Assembly: GCF_900220975.1 (NCBI RefSeq)
Contig: NZ_OBQD01000001.1
Coordinates: 248,001 to 312,000, forward strand
Source of the DNA: Rhizobium subbaraonis
GTDB taxonomy: Bacteria; Pseudomonadota; Alphaproteobacteria; Rhizobiales; Rhizobiaceae
DNA: 64,000 nt
Direction of reading: 5' to 3'
Part shown: piece by piece, positions 45,610 through 54,360 of the stretch
How positions within the stretch are numbered: the stretch's first letter is position 1
Layout: the number at the start of each line of letters is the position of its first letter
Made by a program: the position numbers and the translations under genes
Notes under the pieces: generated by a model
Databases searched by the model: none
The model's input: the letters and a program-made list of their open reading frames with translations, nothing else
What the model was told of the DNA's origin: nothing

Positions 45610-48294
45610 ATGACGAAGTGGGTTTACACCTTTGGCGGGGGAAGCGCCGAAGGGAGTGCGGCCGACCGTGACCTTTTGGGCGGCAAGGGGGCCAACCTGG
45701 CCGAGATGTGCAATCTGGGCCTCCCGGTTCCCCCGGGCCTGACGATCGTCACCAGCGCCTGCACCCATTACTACCAGAACGGCCACACCGTCCCGGAGAG
45801 CCTGAAGGAGGAGGTCCGTGCCGGTTTGCGCCGCATGGAGAAGCTGACGGGCCGCACCTTCGGCCATAACGAGAGACCGCTGCTTCTGTCCGTTCGCTCC
45901 GGCGCGCGCGCCTCCATGCCCGGCATGATGGATACGGTCCTGAACCTCGGCCTCAACGACGAGACCGTGCAGGCGCTCGGCCACGATGCGGGCGACGCGC
46001 GCTTTGCCTGGGACAGCTATCGTCGCTTCATCCAGATGTACGGCGACGTCGTCATGGGGCTCGACCACGAGGTCTTCGAAGAAATCCTGGAGGACGAGAA
46101 GTCCCGGCTCGGCCACGAGCAGGACACAGAGCTTTCGGCCGTCGAGTGGCAGCATGTCATCGCGCGCTACAAGGAGACGATCGAGCAGGAGCTCGGCGAG
46201 ACTTTTCCGCAGGATCCCGAAATCCAGCTCTGGGGCGCCGTCGGCGCGGTCTTTTCCAGCTGGATGAACGCCCGTGCCATCACCTACCGCAATCTGCACA
46301 ACATCCCGGCCGAATGGGGCACGGCGGTCAACGTGCAGGCCATGGTGTTCGGCAATCTCGGCAATTCGTCTGCCACCGGCGTTGCCTTCACCCGCAATCC
46401 CTCGACCGGCGAGAACGCGCTCTACGGCGAGTTTCTCGTCAACGCCCAGGGCGAGGATGTCGTCGCCGGCATCCGCACGCCGCAGAACATCACCGAGGCC
46501 GCCCGCATCGGCTCCGGCTCCGACCGGCCGTCGCTGGAAAAGCTGATGCCCGAAGCCTTTTCGGAATTCAGGAGCATCTGCGACCGGCTCGAGACGCACT
46601 ATCGCGACATGCAGGACCTCGAATTCACCATCGAGCGCGGCAAGCTTTGGATGCTGCAGACCCGCTCGGGCAAACGTACGGCAAAGGCCGCGCTGAAGAT
46701 CGCCGTCGAAATGGCCGACGAGGGGCTGATCAGCCGCGAAGAAGCCGTCGCCCGGATCGACCCGGCCTCGCTGGACCAGCTTCTCCATCCGACGATCGAT
46801 CCGCGCGCCCGTCGCGACGTCATCGGCGCAGGCCTGCCCGCGTCGCCGGGTGCCGCCACGGGCGAGATCGTGTTCACGTCCGAGGAGGCGGTTCGTGCCG
46901 AGGATGAGGGCCGCAAGGCGATCCTTGTGCGGGTTGAGACCAGCCCGGAGGACATTCACGGCATGCACGCCGCCGAAGGCATCCTGACGACGCGGGGCGG
47001 CATGACGAGCCACGCCGCGGTCGTCGCCCGCGGCATGGGCACCCCTTGCGTCTCCGGCGCTGGCACCTTGCGGGTCGATCTTCGCAACGAACTGCTGATC
47101 GCCCAGGGCGTGACCCTGAAGAAGGGCGATATCATCACCATCGACGGCTCGTCCGGACAGGTGCTGAAGGGCTCGATCCCGATGCTGCAGCCGGAGCTTT
47201 CAGGCGATTTCGGCCGCATCATGGAGTGGGCCGATGCGACGCGGCGTATGAAGGTGCGCACCAATGCCGAGACGCCGGCCGATGCCCGTGCCGCGCGGTC
47301 CTTCGGTGCCGAAGGGATTGGCCTCTGCCGCACCGAACACATGTTCTTCGAGGACGGGCGCATCAATGTCATGCGCGAGATGATCCTGGCCGGCGACGAG
47401 GCCGGGCGGCGGGCGGCCCTTGCAAAGCTCCTGCCGATGCAGCGTTCTGATTTTGTCGAGCTTTTCGAGATCATGCACGGGCTGCCCGTCACCATCCGCC
47501 TGCTCGATCCGCCCCTGCACGAGTTTCTGCCGAAGACCGACGAGGAGATCGCCGAGGTTGCCGCCAGCCTGTCCTTCGACCCGACGGATCTTCGCCAGCG
47601 CGTCGACGCCCTGCACGAATTCAACCCGATGCTCGGACATCGCGGCTGCCGATTGGCCATCTCCTATCCCGAGATCGCCGAGATGCAGGCGCGCGCGATC
47701 TTCGAGGCCGCCTGCCAGGCGGCGAAGGACACGGGTGCCCCCGTCGTGCCGGAAATCATGGTGCCGCTCGTCGGCCTCAAGGCCGAGCTGGACTACGTCA
47801 AGGCGCGCATCGAAGCGGTGGCGAAAGAGGTGATCGCCGAGGCCGGCGTGAAGATCGACTACCTCGTCGGCACGATGATAGAGTTGCCGCGTGCGGCGCT
47901 TCGGGCGCATGTGATTGCCGAATCCGCCGAATTCTTCTCGTTCGGCACCAACGACCTGACCCAGACGACCTTCGGAATCTCGCGAGACGACGCCTCATCC
48001 TTCCTGTCGACCTATATCCAGAAGGGCATCGTCGAGCGCGATCCCTTCGTCCAGCTCGACTTCGATGGCGTCGGTGAACTGATCCAGATCGCCGCCGAAC
48101 GCGGGCGGCGGACGCGCAACGACCTCAAGCTCGGCATCTGCGGTGAGCACGGCGGCGATCCGGCATCGATCCATTTCTGCGAGGACGCCGGGCTGGACTA
48201 CGTCTCCTGCTCGCCCTTCCGCGTGCCGATCGCGCGTCTTGCAGCCGCGCAGGCGGCCTTCGAAGGGCGCCGGAGATCCAAGGTAACCTTGTGA
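45610..48294 (+). CDS. ppdK: pyruvate, phosphate dikinase
   Basis: Reversibly converts pyruvate, ATP and phosphate to PEP, AMP and PPi, a route between glycolysis and gluconeogenesis. 894 residues, full length. N-terminal ATP-grasp (TFGGGSAEG..LGGKGANLAEM; LLSVRSGARASMPGMMDTVLNLG split by the usual SGA loop), the swivelling phosphohistidine domain GGMTSHAAVVARGMGTPCVSG (key GGMTSHAAVVARG, ~455-467), and the PEP-binding TIM barrel with GLCRTEHMFF and GICGEHGGDP. Start at 45610 has GGAGAA 6 bases upstream. Confidence 0.97.
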   Translation: MTKWVYTFGGGSAEGSAADRDLLGGKGANLAEMCNLGLPVPPGLTIVTSACTHYYQNGHTVPESLKEEVRAGLRRMEKLTGRTFGHNERPLLLSVRSGARASMPGMMDTVLNLGLNDETVQALGHDAGDARFAWDSYRRFIQMYGDVVMGLDHEVFEEILEDEKSRLGHEQDTELSAVEWQHVIARYKETIEQELGETFPQDPEIQLWGAVGAVFSSWMNARAITYRNLHNIPAEWGTAVNVQAMVFGNLGNSSATGVAFTRNPSTGENALYGEFLVNAQGEDVVAGIRTPQNITEAARIGSGSDRPSLEKLMPEAFSEFRSICDRLETHYRDMQDLEFTIERGKLWMLQTRSGKRTAKAALKIAVEMADEGLISREEAVARIDPASLDQLLHPTIDPRARRDVIGAGLPASPGAATGEIVFTSEEAVRAEDEGRKAILVRVETSPEDIHGMHAAEGILTTRGGMTSHAAVVARGMGTPCVSGAGTLRVDLRNELLIAQGVTLKKGDIITIDGSSGQVLKGSIPMLQPELSGDFGRIMEWADATRRMKVRTNAETPADARAARSFGAEGIGLCRTEHMFFEDGRINVMREMILAGDEAGRRAALAKLLPMQRSDFVELFEIMHGLPVTIRLLDPPLHEFLPKTDEEIAEVAASLSFDPTDLRQRVDALHEFNPMLGHRGCRLAISYPEIAEMQARAIFEAACQAAKDTGAPVVPEIMVPLVGLKAELDYVKARIEAVAKEVIAEAGVKIDYLVGTMIELPRAALRAHVIAESAEFFSFGTNDLTQTTFGISRDDASSFLSTYIQKGIVERDPFVQLDFDGVGELIQIAAERGRRTRNDLKLGICGEHGGDPASIHFCEDAGLDYVSCSPFRVPIARLAAAQAAFEGRRRSKVTL

Positions 48295-48317
48295 TGCTGT
48301 TGCCCCGGGCAGCGGGC

Positions 48318-48578
48318 CTACCAGCCCGGCCCGTAGCGGCCGCGGTAGGGGCCGGGGCCGTACCAGCCCACATCGCTATAGAGGAAGGCCCGGCGGTCGG
48401 CATCGCGATTGAGATCGATACGCTGCAGGCAGGTGGCAAAGGCGTTGGTGCCGCGCTTGAAGCCGTAGCTCAGGCATTGCCGCTCGTCGGCGGCGCGCCT
48501 CTGCTCCGGCGTCACCGTCTGGCAACCGGCGAGCAGAACGCCTGCGACGCCTAACGCAAACAGGAACGGCGCACGCAT
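48318..48578 (-). CDS. small lipoprotein with C-x-YGF-x-C motif
   Basis: 86 residues. Start at 48578 (GGAGGG 6 bases upstream) gives the lipoprotein signal MRAPFLFALGVAGVLLAGC. The mature part has one recognisable unit, CLSYGFKRGTNAFATCLQRID, whose key parts are CLSYGF and FATCLQ, followed by a Gly/Tyr/Pro-rich tail (GWYGPGPYRGRYGPGW). The same Cys unit occurs in the lipoprotein at 52129-52581. Function unknown; convergent with ppdK. Confidence 0.75.
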   Translation of the reverse strand: MRAPFLFALGVAGVLLAGCQTVTPEQRRAADERQCLSYGFKRGTNAFATCLQRIDLNRDADRRAFLYSDVGWYGPGPYRGRYGPGW

Positions 48579-48692
48579 GAGACCCTCCATCGCAACCGAT
48601 ATTCGAATCGCTTCGACGAAGATATAGCGGCGCGAGGCATACCCGCAAGGCAGTGCCCGGAAGCTTGTCGTCGGTAAGTTGTGGCCGGAAGC

Positions 48693-49091
48693 CTACTGCA
48701 TCCGTTCCAGCACGCTGACGAAGGAATCGGCGAAGTTCTTGAGGCCGCTCGTCTGTTCGCCGGGGTCCTCGACGCGAATGCCGGTTCCGCTGTCGTCGAG
48801 CAGGGCGAACACGATCTTCAGCCCCGATCCGCCTGCCTCGGGGATGCGCAGGGCGGCGATGCGCTGGCAGTCCTTGGCAAGGCCGGAAGCCGGCAGGTCG
48901 AACAGGTATTCGCCGTCGAGTGTCTTTGCGGCGCGGCGAACGGCATCGGAGAAGCCGTCGGGTTCGCTGGCAAAGCCGTCCAGCGAAAGTTCGAGTTCGA
49001 TCAGTTCCAGCGGCAGCGCGGGCTCGCTCACGGGCGGAGGCAGCAATGCGAGGGGCTGTGCATGCGCAACGCTCGTCGATGTCGAAATCAT
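48693..49091 (-). CDS. hypothetical protein, 132 aa
   Basis: Not recognised. 132 residues starting MISTSTSVAHAQPLALLPPP, then a compact domain: LIELELSLDGFASEPDGFSDAVRRAAKTL, a single cysteine in LAKDCQRIAALRIPEAGGSG, and KIVFALLDDSGTGIRVEDPGE. There is no signal peptide or membrane segment. AAGGAGAG lies 8 bases before the ATG. The open frame continues upstream to 49259 but only through non-coding sequence shared with the divergent gene's leader. Confidence 0.65.
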   Translation of the reverse strand: MISTSTSVAHAQPLALLPPPVSEPALPLELIELELSLDGFASEPDGFSDAVRRAAKTLDGEYLFDLPASGLAKDCQRIAALRIPEAGGSGLKIVFALLDDSGTGIRVEDPGEQTSGLKNFADSFVSVLERMQ

Positions 49092-49300
49092 GGGGTGACT
49101 CTCCTTGATATCCCGCCCATGCGATAGTTCGTTAACGAGCGTGTCATTTTTGCGGCACGCAAGCCAATTCGCAGCCGGCGCGCCGTCCTCCACGGCCGAT
49201 CGCCGCTTGCGGATTGACGTTGCGGCGGAGAGCCTGTCTTCTGTACAAACGGCGCGCATACCGGCTGCGCGCCGGCAGGAGAGCAGCGAGGTTCGGCCAG

Positions 49301-50209
49301 ATGGCGATGGTCATTCGATATGAGCGGCCCTATTCCCATTCCGCACACTGGGCGCGCCGGCTGGCGTCCTTCGGGCTGCTGCTCTTTCTCGCAGCTGCGC
49401 TGTCGCATCGGTTCGGCCCGCTGACGACGCCGCATTTTCTGCTGCTCTCCGGCATCGGCGCGGCCTTCGCCTTCGTCGCCGTCATTCTTGCCGTGGTCGG
49501 ATTCGTCCGCCTGTGGCGCGTCGGCGCGCGCGGCGGAAAGGCTGCCTTCGCGGCGCTGCTGCTCGCCGCACTGCCGCTCGGCGTCGCCGGCTACGGCGCA
49601 CAGGCCTATCTGACGCGGCCGAAGATCTATGACGTCACCACCGATCCCTTCTCCTCGCCGCCGTGGCTGAAGGTGCCGATCGCCAACCAGGACTTCCTTC
49701 CCCGCCCGCCGGTAACGCTGCAGGACCGCGAGATCCAGGCCGCTGCCTATCCGGGGCTGACCGGCCGCCGCTACGAAGGCGCGCTCGACCGCGTCCTGCA
49801 GGGCGTGCGCAAGGTGGCTGCCGAGCAGGGCATCGTCTTCACCGAGGAGAGCGGGCTGGAAAACGTGGTCGCCGACCTCGAGGACCTCGTGGTCAAGCCG
49901 GACGCCGAAAAGCCGGGCGGCAGCGTCATTGCCGTGGTGCCCGTTCCCTCCGCGCGCCCGCTGGAGAATGGCCTGCTGCCTCCGATCGGCGGGCCGAACG
50001 ATGTGTTGCTGCAGGGCCAGTGGCGAACCTTCGTCTTCGGCTTCCGCTTCGACGTGTCGATTCGCCTGCGCGAGGAGGAGGAGACGGCGCTGGTCGACAT
50101 CCGCGCAGCCTCGCGCTACGGCCCGCACGACCTCGGCCTCGGCGCAGCCTTTGCCGAACGTTACCTCAAGGCGCTCGATGCGGAGCTCCTTGGCATCGCC
50201 GGCGACTGA
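49301..50209 (+). CDS. DUF1499 membrane protein
   Basis: 302 residues. The N-terminal third has three membrane helices (~17-38, ~45-70, ~80-102). The C-terminal part is a DUF1499 domain: YDVTTDPFSSPPWLKVP, the pair of conserved strands, and AASRYGPHDLGLGAAFAERYLKALDAEL in short form (RYGPHDLGLGA is the key block). DUF1499 is common in alphaproteobacteria and its function is not known. ATG codons at 49301 and 49307 are both possible. Confidence 0.83.
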   Translation: MAMVIRYERPYSHSAHWARRLASFGLLLFLAAALSHRFGPLTTPHFLLLSGIGAAFAFVAVILAVVGFVRLWRVGARGGKAAFAALLLAALPLGVAGYGAQAYLTRPKIYDVTTDPFSSPPWLKVPIANQDFLPRPPVTLQDREIQAAAYPGLTGRRYEGALDRVLQGVRKVAAEQGIVFTEESGLENVVADLEDLVVKPDAEKPGGSVIAVVPVPSARPLENGLLPPIGGPNDVLLQGQWRTFVFGFRFDVSIRLREEEETALVDIRAASRYGPHDLGLGAAFAERYLKALDAELLGIAGD

Positions 50210-50285
50210 GCAAAGCCCGCCTTCCAGCTCGATGGGCGTGGCCCGACATCGCACGCCCGCGCCGCCAAGTGCATGCAAGACCCGT

Positions 50286-51209
50286 CTATCCGGGTTGGTA
50301 TACCCCGTGCAAAGACGGCGGGCCGTCCGTTGCCACCTCTCCGCGTTCCACCAGGTCCTCCAGGTGCGCCAGCACGGAAAGGGCCGCTGCCCCATGCAGG
50401 CGCGGATCGGTGGAGGCGTAGATCACCTTGACCATGTCTGGGATCAGCCGGTCGCCGGCCCGGATGCGGGCCAGAACGGCGCGCTCGCGCATGCGCCGGT
50501 GCGTGCGAAGCCCGCGCAGGAAGGCGGAAGGCTCGATCACCGGGCCGCCGTGGCCGGGCAGGTACAGCCGGTCGTCGCGCAGAAGCAGCTTTTCAAGCGA
50601 GGCCATGTAGTCGCGCATCGCACCGTCGGGCGGCGCCACGATCGAGGTCGCCCAGGCCATGACGTGGTCGGCGGAGAAGAGAATGCCGGTCCCCTCCAGC
50701 GCGAAGGCCGCATGGTTGGCGGTATGGCCGGGGGTATGCAGCGCCGTAAGCCGCCAGCCGTCGCCCTCGATCACATCGCCGTCGCCGATGGCGATGTCGG
50801 GCTCGAAAGCCGTGTCCGAGCTTTCGGCAAACGGATTGGCCTCGCCCGCATGCAGCGGCCGCGCCGCCCGGTGCGGCCCTTCGGCAACGACAACAGCCCC
50901 CGTGTGCGCCTTCAGGCGCCCGGCAAGCGGTGAATGGTCGCGATGGGTATGGCTGACGAAGATGTGCGACACCTCGCGCCCGGCAAGGGCGGCCATAAGC
51001 GCCTGGAAATGCGCCTCGTCCTCTGGCCCCGGATCGATCACGGCCACGGACCGGCCGCCGACGATGTAGCTGTTGGTGCCATGGAAGGTGAAGGGGGAGG
51101 GGTTGTTGACCGTGATCCGCTGCACGCCGTCTGCCGCCGGCACGGCGACGCCGTAGGTAGGCTCGAAGGCGCGTTCGAAATCCGGCTCGCGATCGTCGTC
51201 CGTGCTCAC
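50286..51209 (-). CDS. MBL-fold metallo-hydrolase (LACTB2-like)
   Basis: 307 residues. Metallo-beta-lactamase fold: TFHGTNSYIVG and VAVIDPGPEDEAH at the front, the two-metal motif FVSHTHRDHSPL (HxHxDH, ~88-93), HTPGHTANH (third His), SADHVMAW and LPGHGG, then a C-terminal winged-helix region (~240-300) as in LACTB2-type nucleases or thioester hydrolases. GTG start overlaps the cupin stop by four bases, so the two are coupled. Substrate unknown. Confidence 0.88.
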   Translation of the reverse strand: MSTDDDREPDFERAFEPTYGVAVPAADGVQRITVNNPSPFTFHGTNSYIVGGRSVAVIDPGPEDEAHFQALMAALAGREVSHIFVSHTHRDHSPLAGRLKAHTGAVVVAEGPHRAARPLHAGEANPFAESSDTAFEPDIAIGDGDVIEGDGWRLTALHTPGHTANHAAFALEGTGILFSADHVMAWATSIVAPPDGAMRDYMASLEKLLLRDDRLYLPGHGGPVIEPSAFLRGLRTHRRMRERAVLARIRAGDRLIPDMVKVIYASTDPRLHGAAALSVLAHLEDLVERGEVATDGPPSLHGVYQPG

Positions 51210-51502
51210 TTGTACTCGATCTCGACGAAGGACATGAATTCGCTGCCGCGGTTGACGACGTTGTGCGTGGTTCCCGCCTCGCGCCTGTAAGCCGCGCCGC
51301 GGGCAATGTCCACCGTGCGGCTTCCGCCTTCCTCCTCGATCAGGAACTGGCAGTCCGTCATCGGCACCACCACATAGCCGAGGCCATGGGTATGCACGCC
51401 GGTATCGGCGCCCGGCTCGAAATCCCAGCGGATGATGCGCACTACCTCGTCATCGAGCAGCGTGGTGGGAATGGCGGGCGGGCGGGCGCGGAACTGGCTC
51501 AT
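51206..51502 (-). CDS. cupin domain protein
   Basis: 98-residue single-domain cupin. Motif 1 is GADTGVHTHGLGYVVVPMTDC (metal ligands in HTHGLGY), motif 2 is GTTHNVVNRGSEFMSF. It starts MSQFRARPPAIP at 51502; an in-frame upstream start at 51550 is less likely. First gene of a two-gene unit with the MBL hydrolase (GTGA overlap). Probable small-molecule isomerase, dioxygenase or binding protein; not determinable. Confidence 0.85.
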   Translation of the reverse strand: MSQFRARPPAIPTTLLDDEVVRIIRWDFEPGADTGVHTHGLGYVVVPMTDCQFLIEEEGGSRTVDIARGAAYRREAGTTHNVVNRGSEFMSFVEIEYK

Positions 51503-51679
51503 CGTCACTCTTGTCGTCTGTCGTCGGAATTCGCTCGAAAGGTGCCGCAAGACCTAGCATGAAGCCCGCCCACAGCGCACAAGAAAACTTCCCCTTGGTC
51601 GAACTTAGAGATTGTGACGCGCGTCAAGCTTTGCTAGTCAGGCGGCGTCCGGCGGCAGGCAGCGCCTGCTTCGCCATGG

Positions 51680-51754
51680 TGGGGCGTCGCCAAGCGGTAA
51701 GGCACCGGTTTTTGGTACCGGCATTCCCAGGTTCGAATCCTGGCGCCCCAGCCA
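51680..51754 (+). tRNA. tRNA-Gln (anticodon TTG)
   Basis: Full cloverleaf: acceptor TGGGGCG / CGCCCCA, D-arm with CCAAGCGGTAAGGC, anticodon arm CCGGTTTTTGGTACCGG with TTG in the loop, T-arm CCCAGGTTCGAATCCTGG, discriminator G and encoded CCA (51752-51754). Confidence 0.97.
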
Positions 51755-52128
51755 CTTTTCTGTTCTCTATATTTAAACCAATTCTATCGCGTTAGAGTGT
51801 TCTAAGTTTACATCCTTTCGGATGATGCACGTGGGCTTTCACCGGCATTGATCGACAAGCTTCCCTTGATGGCGACTGGCGTAGCTTAGCCTCTCGTCTC
51901 GCCCGGCACGCCGTGGCGCACGGATGTGCCAAATGTGGTTCCGAATGAACGCTCGAACCTACGGCCCTGGATATCGTCCTTTCACCCGTGGCAATCGTCC
52001 ACGGGGGCAGGGCTGAAGGGCTACGCTCTTGCTGAGATTTCCAAAGCTTCATAAGCTGTACAACTGCCGATGGAGGCATCGCACCGTGGGGAGTTGGGGA
52101 GATGGTTCTGATGTGGGGCAGTGGAGAA
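51755..52128. other. gene-free stretch after tRNA-Gln
   Basis: About 370 bp. It holds a CCCGTGG/CCACGGG hairpin (51985-52005) and a T-rich segment just after the tRNA that may terminate it. I find no convincing gene. No second copy of the tRNA 3' end was seen in the following few kilobases. Confidence 0.4.
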
Positions 52129-52581
52129 ATGAGAGGGAGCGTGGCGGCTCGGGGCATCGTTCTGACGTGTTGGGTAATGTCGCTTTCAGGCTGCGTCTCT
52201 GCGGATGAGCAGCGCGCACGGGACATGTCAGCCGATCAACAACGTTGCGCCGGGATGGGCTTCCAAGCCGGTTCATCGGCGATGGCCCGATGCATGGACA
52301 CGGCAGCATCAACCCGTGCCGCTGACAAGGATCGCGACGCCTTGAGGCAAGCCCAGCGGGACCAGATCAGGGCGCAGGAGGATGCAGATGAAAGGGCGCG
52401 TGACGATGCGCAAGTTCAAAAGAACCGTGACGACTTTCAGCGCGACTTCCAACGACTTCAGGCTGGTGGCTCGTTGATACCAGATGGCAATGACGACGAC
52501 ACTAACCGTCCGACAGCAGCCCAGATACCGGGTATGGTCTGTGATGGCACTGGGGACGATGCGACCTGCGATGCCCGATAG
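52129..52581 (+). CDS. putative lipoprotein with C-x-MGF-x-C motif and charged helix
   Basis: 150 residues from ATG 52129, which gives the lipoprotein signal MRGSVAARGIVLTCWVMSLSGC; ATGs at 52102 and 52111 are also in frame. The mature part begins with a unit RCAGMGFQAGSSAMARCMDTA, key parts CAGMGF and MARCMD, similar to the lipoprotein at 48318-48578. A long charged helix (~60-105, QAQRDQIRAQEDADERARDD...) and a tail with two Cys (MVCDGTGDDATCDAR) follow. Base use is less GC-rich than its neighbours, and the gene stands alone after tRNA-Gln. Function unknown. Confidence 0.65.
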   Translation: MRGSVAARGIVLTCWVMSLSGCVSADEQRARDMSADQQRCAGMGFQAGSSAMARCMDTAASTRAADKDRDALRQAQRDQIRAQEDADERARDDAQVQKNRDDFQRDFQRLQAGGSLIPDGNDDDTNRPTAAQIPGMVCDGTGDDATCDAR

Positions 52582-52629
52582 GCGAGCAAATCGAGGGGCA
52601 TGCGCGACCTCGCAAATCCCCGCGAACCC

Positions 52630-52959
52630 CTACCGCCCTGCCTTCCGCCACCCTGCGGCCACCGCCTGTTCCTCGCTGCAGAACCAGCGCTCGCCTTCGG
52701 CGGGGTGGATGCGGATCGCGTTGTAGCGGTCTTCGCCCGGCAGGTAGTAGGTGCGTGCGCCGTCGACGAGGTCGACATTGCCCTTGATCTGGCAGTTCTG
52801 CACCGCCGCGCGGAAGGCGGCGACCAGTCCTGCGTCGCTCAACGTGTCGAAAGCGACGAAAACCGCCCCGACCAGCATCAGGCCGGGAATGGCTGATACA
52901 AGCGGCAGGTTGCGACGGCGGTCGCCCTGCCTATGCTCGGCAAATTTCGGGTGCATCAT
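52630..52959 (-). CDS. membrane-anchored sunset-domain protein
   Basis: 109 residues. A basic N-terminus is followed by one membrane helix (LPLVSAIPGLMLVGAVFVAF, ~19-38) and a C-terminal sunset-type domain: CQIKGNVDLVDGARTYYLPGEDRYNAIRIHPAEGERWFCSEEQAVAAGWR, with key parts CQIKGN, YYLPGEDRY, GERWFCSEEQA and AAGWR. The same domain ends rhizobial ExoI-type succinoglycan-related nuclease-like proteins. Two cysteines flank the domain. Single gene; location envelope, function unknown. Confidence 0.8.
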   Translation of the reverse strand: MMHPKFAEHRQGDRRRNLPLVSAIPGLMLVGAVFVAFDTLSDAGLVAAFRAAVQNCQIKGNVDLVDGARTYYLPGEDRYNAIRIHPAEGERWFCSEEQAVAAGWRKAGR

Positions 52960-53096
52960 ACGCCCTCCAGCATTGGCCGATCATCGCGCTTGAGACGTTG
53001 CCGGCGGCTTAAGAAAAGCGCTTATTGCAGAATGAAATGATATTCTAAAATTTTAACGAAAGATGATCGCGATCCGTCACGGAGACGCCGTCGTGG

Positions 53097-53852
53097 TCAG
53101 ACCGTAGCCGCGGCAAGCGTGCCGATCGGGATGATCTCGCTGGCGTCGGGCGTCCATTCGCCGCCCTGCCAGTCGCCTGCGAAGCGTTCGGCGCGCAGGC
53201 CGCATTCCAAAAGCATCGCCTCGATCTTCGCCTTGTCGGTGAACAGGATGCTCGAGGTGGTCGAGAGATGCTCGCCGCCAGCCTCGGCAAGGTAGTGGGT
53301 CTCGTAGGAGACGATGCCGGTGCTTTCGTCGTGCGTCACGTCGTTCCAGGCGCGCACCTTGCCGAAGCGGGGATCGTCGAGGACGCGCAACGAGGCTTCA
53401 GGCACCCATTCCAGCCATTCGCGGGCCGCCGGGTTGCGCGTGTCGAAGACGAAGCGGCCTTCGGGGGCAAGATGCGCTGCGATCGTGCGGAGGGCGGCGC
53501 GCTGGTCGTCTTCGGTGAGGAACACCTGGAAGGCGTGGCCGGTCATCACCACCAGATCGAAGGTTTCTCCGAGCCGGATCGTGCGCGCGTCGCCCTCGAT
53601 GAAGCGAATCGATTGCGCACCGGCCCTGGCACGGGCGATGTCCAGCATGGCTGCGGCCGGATCGACGCCCGTCACCCGGCGGGTTGGGCCGAGGGAGGTC
53701 GCGAGCGCGCCGGTGCCGCAACCGAGATCGAGCACCGATGTCGCGTCCCGGGCGAGGCCTGCGCAATATTCGAGATCGTCGCCCCAGCCGTTGTCGAGGT
53801 CGTAGAAGCCGGCGAAGGCGGCGTCGTCGAAGAGGCGGTCGAAGGCGGGCAT
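53097..53852 (-). CDS. class I SAM-dependent methyltransferase
   Basis: 251 residues. Motif I VLDLGCGTGALATSLG (~37-50), acidic strand 2 VTGVDPAAAMLD, motif GDARTIRLGETFDLVVMTGHAFQ and a UbiE/Methyltransf_25-like C-terminal half ending with SSILFTDKAKIEAMLLECGL. Start MPAFDRLFDD at 53852 has AGGAGAG 6 bases upstream. An open frame continues to 54065 through a 15-bp tandem repeat; I treat that as non-coding. Substrate unknown. Confidence 0.87.
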   Translation of the reverse strand: MPAFDRLFDDAAFAGFYDLDNGWGDDLEYCAGLARDATSVLDLGCGTGALATSLGPTRRVTGVDPAAAMLDIARARAGAQSIRFIEGDARTIRLGETFDLVVMTGHAFQVFLTEDDQRAALRTIAAHLAPEGRFVFDTRNPAAREWLEWVPEASLRVLDDPRFGKVRAWNDVTHDESTGIVSYETHYLAEAGGEHLSTTSSILFTDKAKIEAMLLECGLRAERFAGDWQGGEWTPDASEIIPIGTLAAATV

Positions 53853-53864
53853 GCGATCTCTCCT

Positions 53865-53939
53865 GGCTGGCTCTCGCTTGGCTGGCTCTGGCGCGGCCGG
53901 CTCTCGCTTGGTTGGCTCTGATGCGACCGGCTCTGGCGC
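53865..53939. repeat. five tandem 15-bp repeats
   Basis: Units GGCTGGCTCTCGCTT, GGCTGGCTCTGGCGC, GGCCGGCTCTCGCTT, GGTTGGCTCTGATGC, GACCGGCTCTGGCGC follow one another without gaps between the methyltransferase and the next minus-strand lipoprotein gene. On the minus strand they would encode a pentapeptide repeat with Glu-Pro. Confidence 0.85.
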
Positions 53940-54012
53940 AACAGCGCGCCTGGAGCGTGAACGCCGGATGGGAAAAGAAAAGGCCGGAGCGGGGCTCCGG
54001 CCCTGGCATTCG

Positions 54013-54360
54013 TCAGGCCTTGGGGGCTGCGTCCAGCACCTTTTCGCAGTGCGAGGGGCCGCCATTCGGATCCTTGCGGTCGACGACCGGGCGGATCTTG
54101 CGGATCTTGTAGTCGGCGTTCACCGCAAGTTCCACCTGGCATGCCCGCCGGTTGATGAAGCCGCCGCGCCAGGTATAGAGCGTGGTGCCGTCGGAAGCGG
54201 CGATGTCGTTCACCGGTGGGCCGTAGGCTGCGAAGAACTCGCCGGCGGTGCGGCCGATCCAGCGGTTTTCCAGCGGGGAGGTCGCCACGGTGGGGGCGAC
54301 GGAGGTGCATCCGGTGACGGCAAGCGCGAGGCCTGCCAAAAGGGCGAAGCGGAAGTTCAT
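54013..54360 (-). CDS. small lipoprotein
   Basis: 115 residues. Signal MNFRFALLAGLALAVTGC with acylated Cys 18; AAGGA lies before the ATG at 54360. The mature domain resembles SmpA/BamE-like or DUF-type small lipoproteins in pattern (WIGRTAGEFFAAYGPPVNDIAASDGTTLYTWRGG: a helix-turn G-x-PP-x-x strand then W), with a cysteine pair in RRACQVELAVN and PSHCEKVLD. The BamE likeness is structural impression only. Envelope protein of unknown function. Confidence 0.75.
   Translation of the reverse strand: MNFRFALLAGLALAVTGCTSVAPTVATSPLENRWIGRTAGEFFAAYGPPVNDIAASDGTTLYTWRGGFINRRACQVELAVNADYKIRKIRPVVDRKDPNGGPSHCEKVLDAAPKA

Noticed and set aside
51680-51754. tRNA-Gln as an integration site
   Set aside because: No repeat of the tRNA 3' end and no integrase found in the following kilobases.
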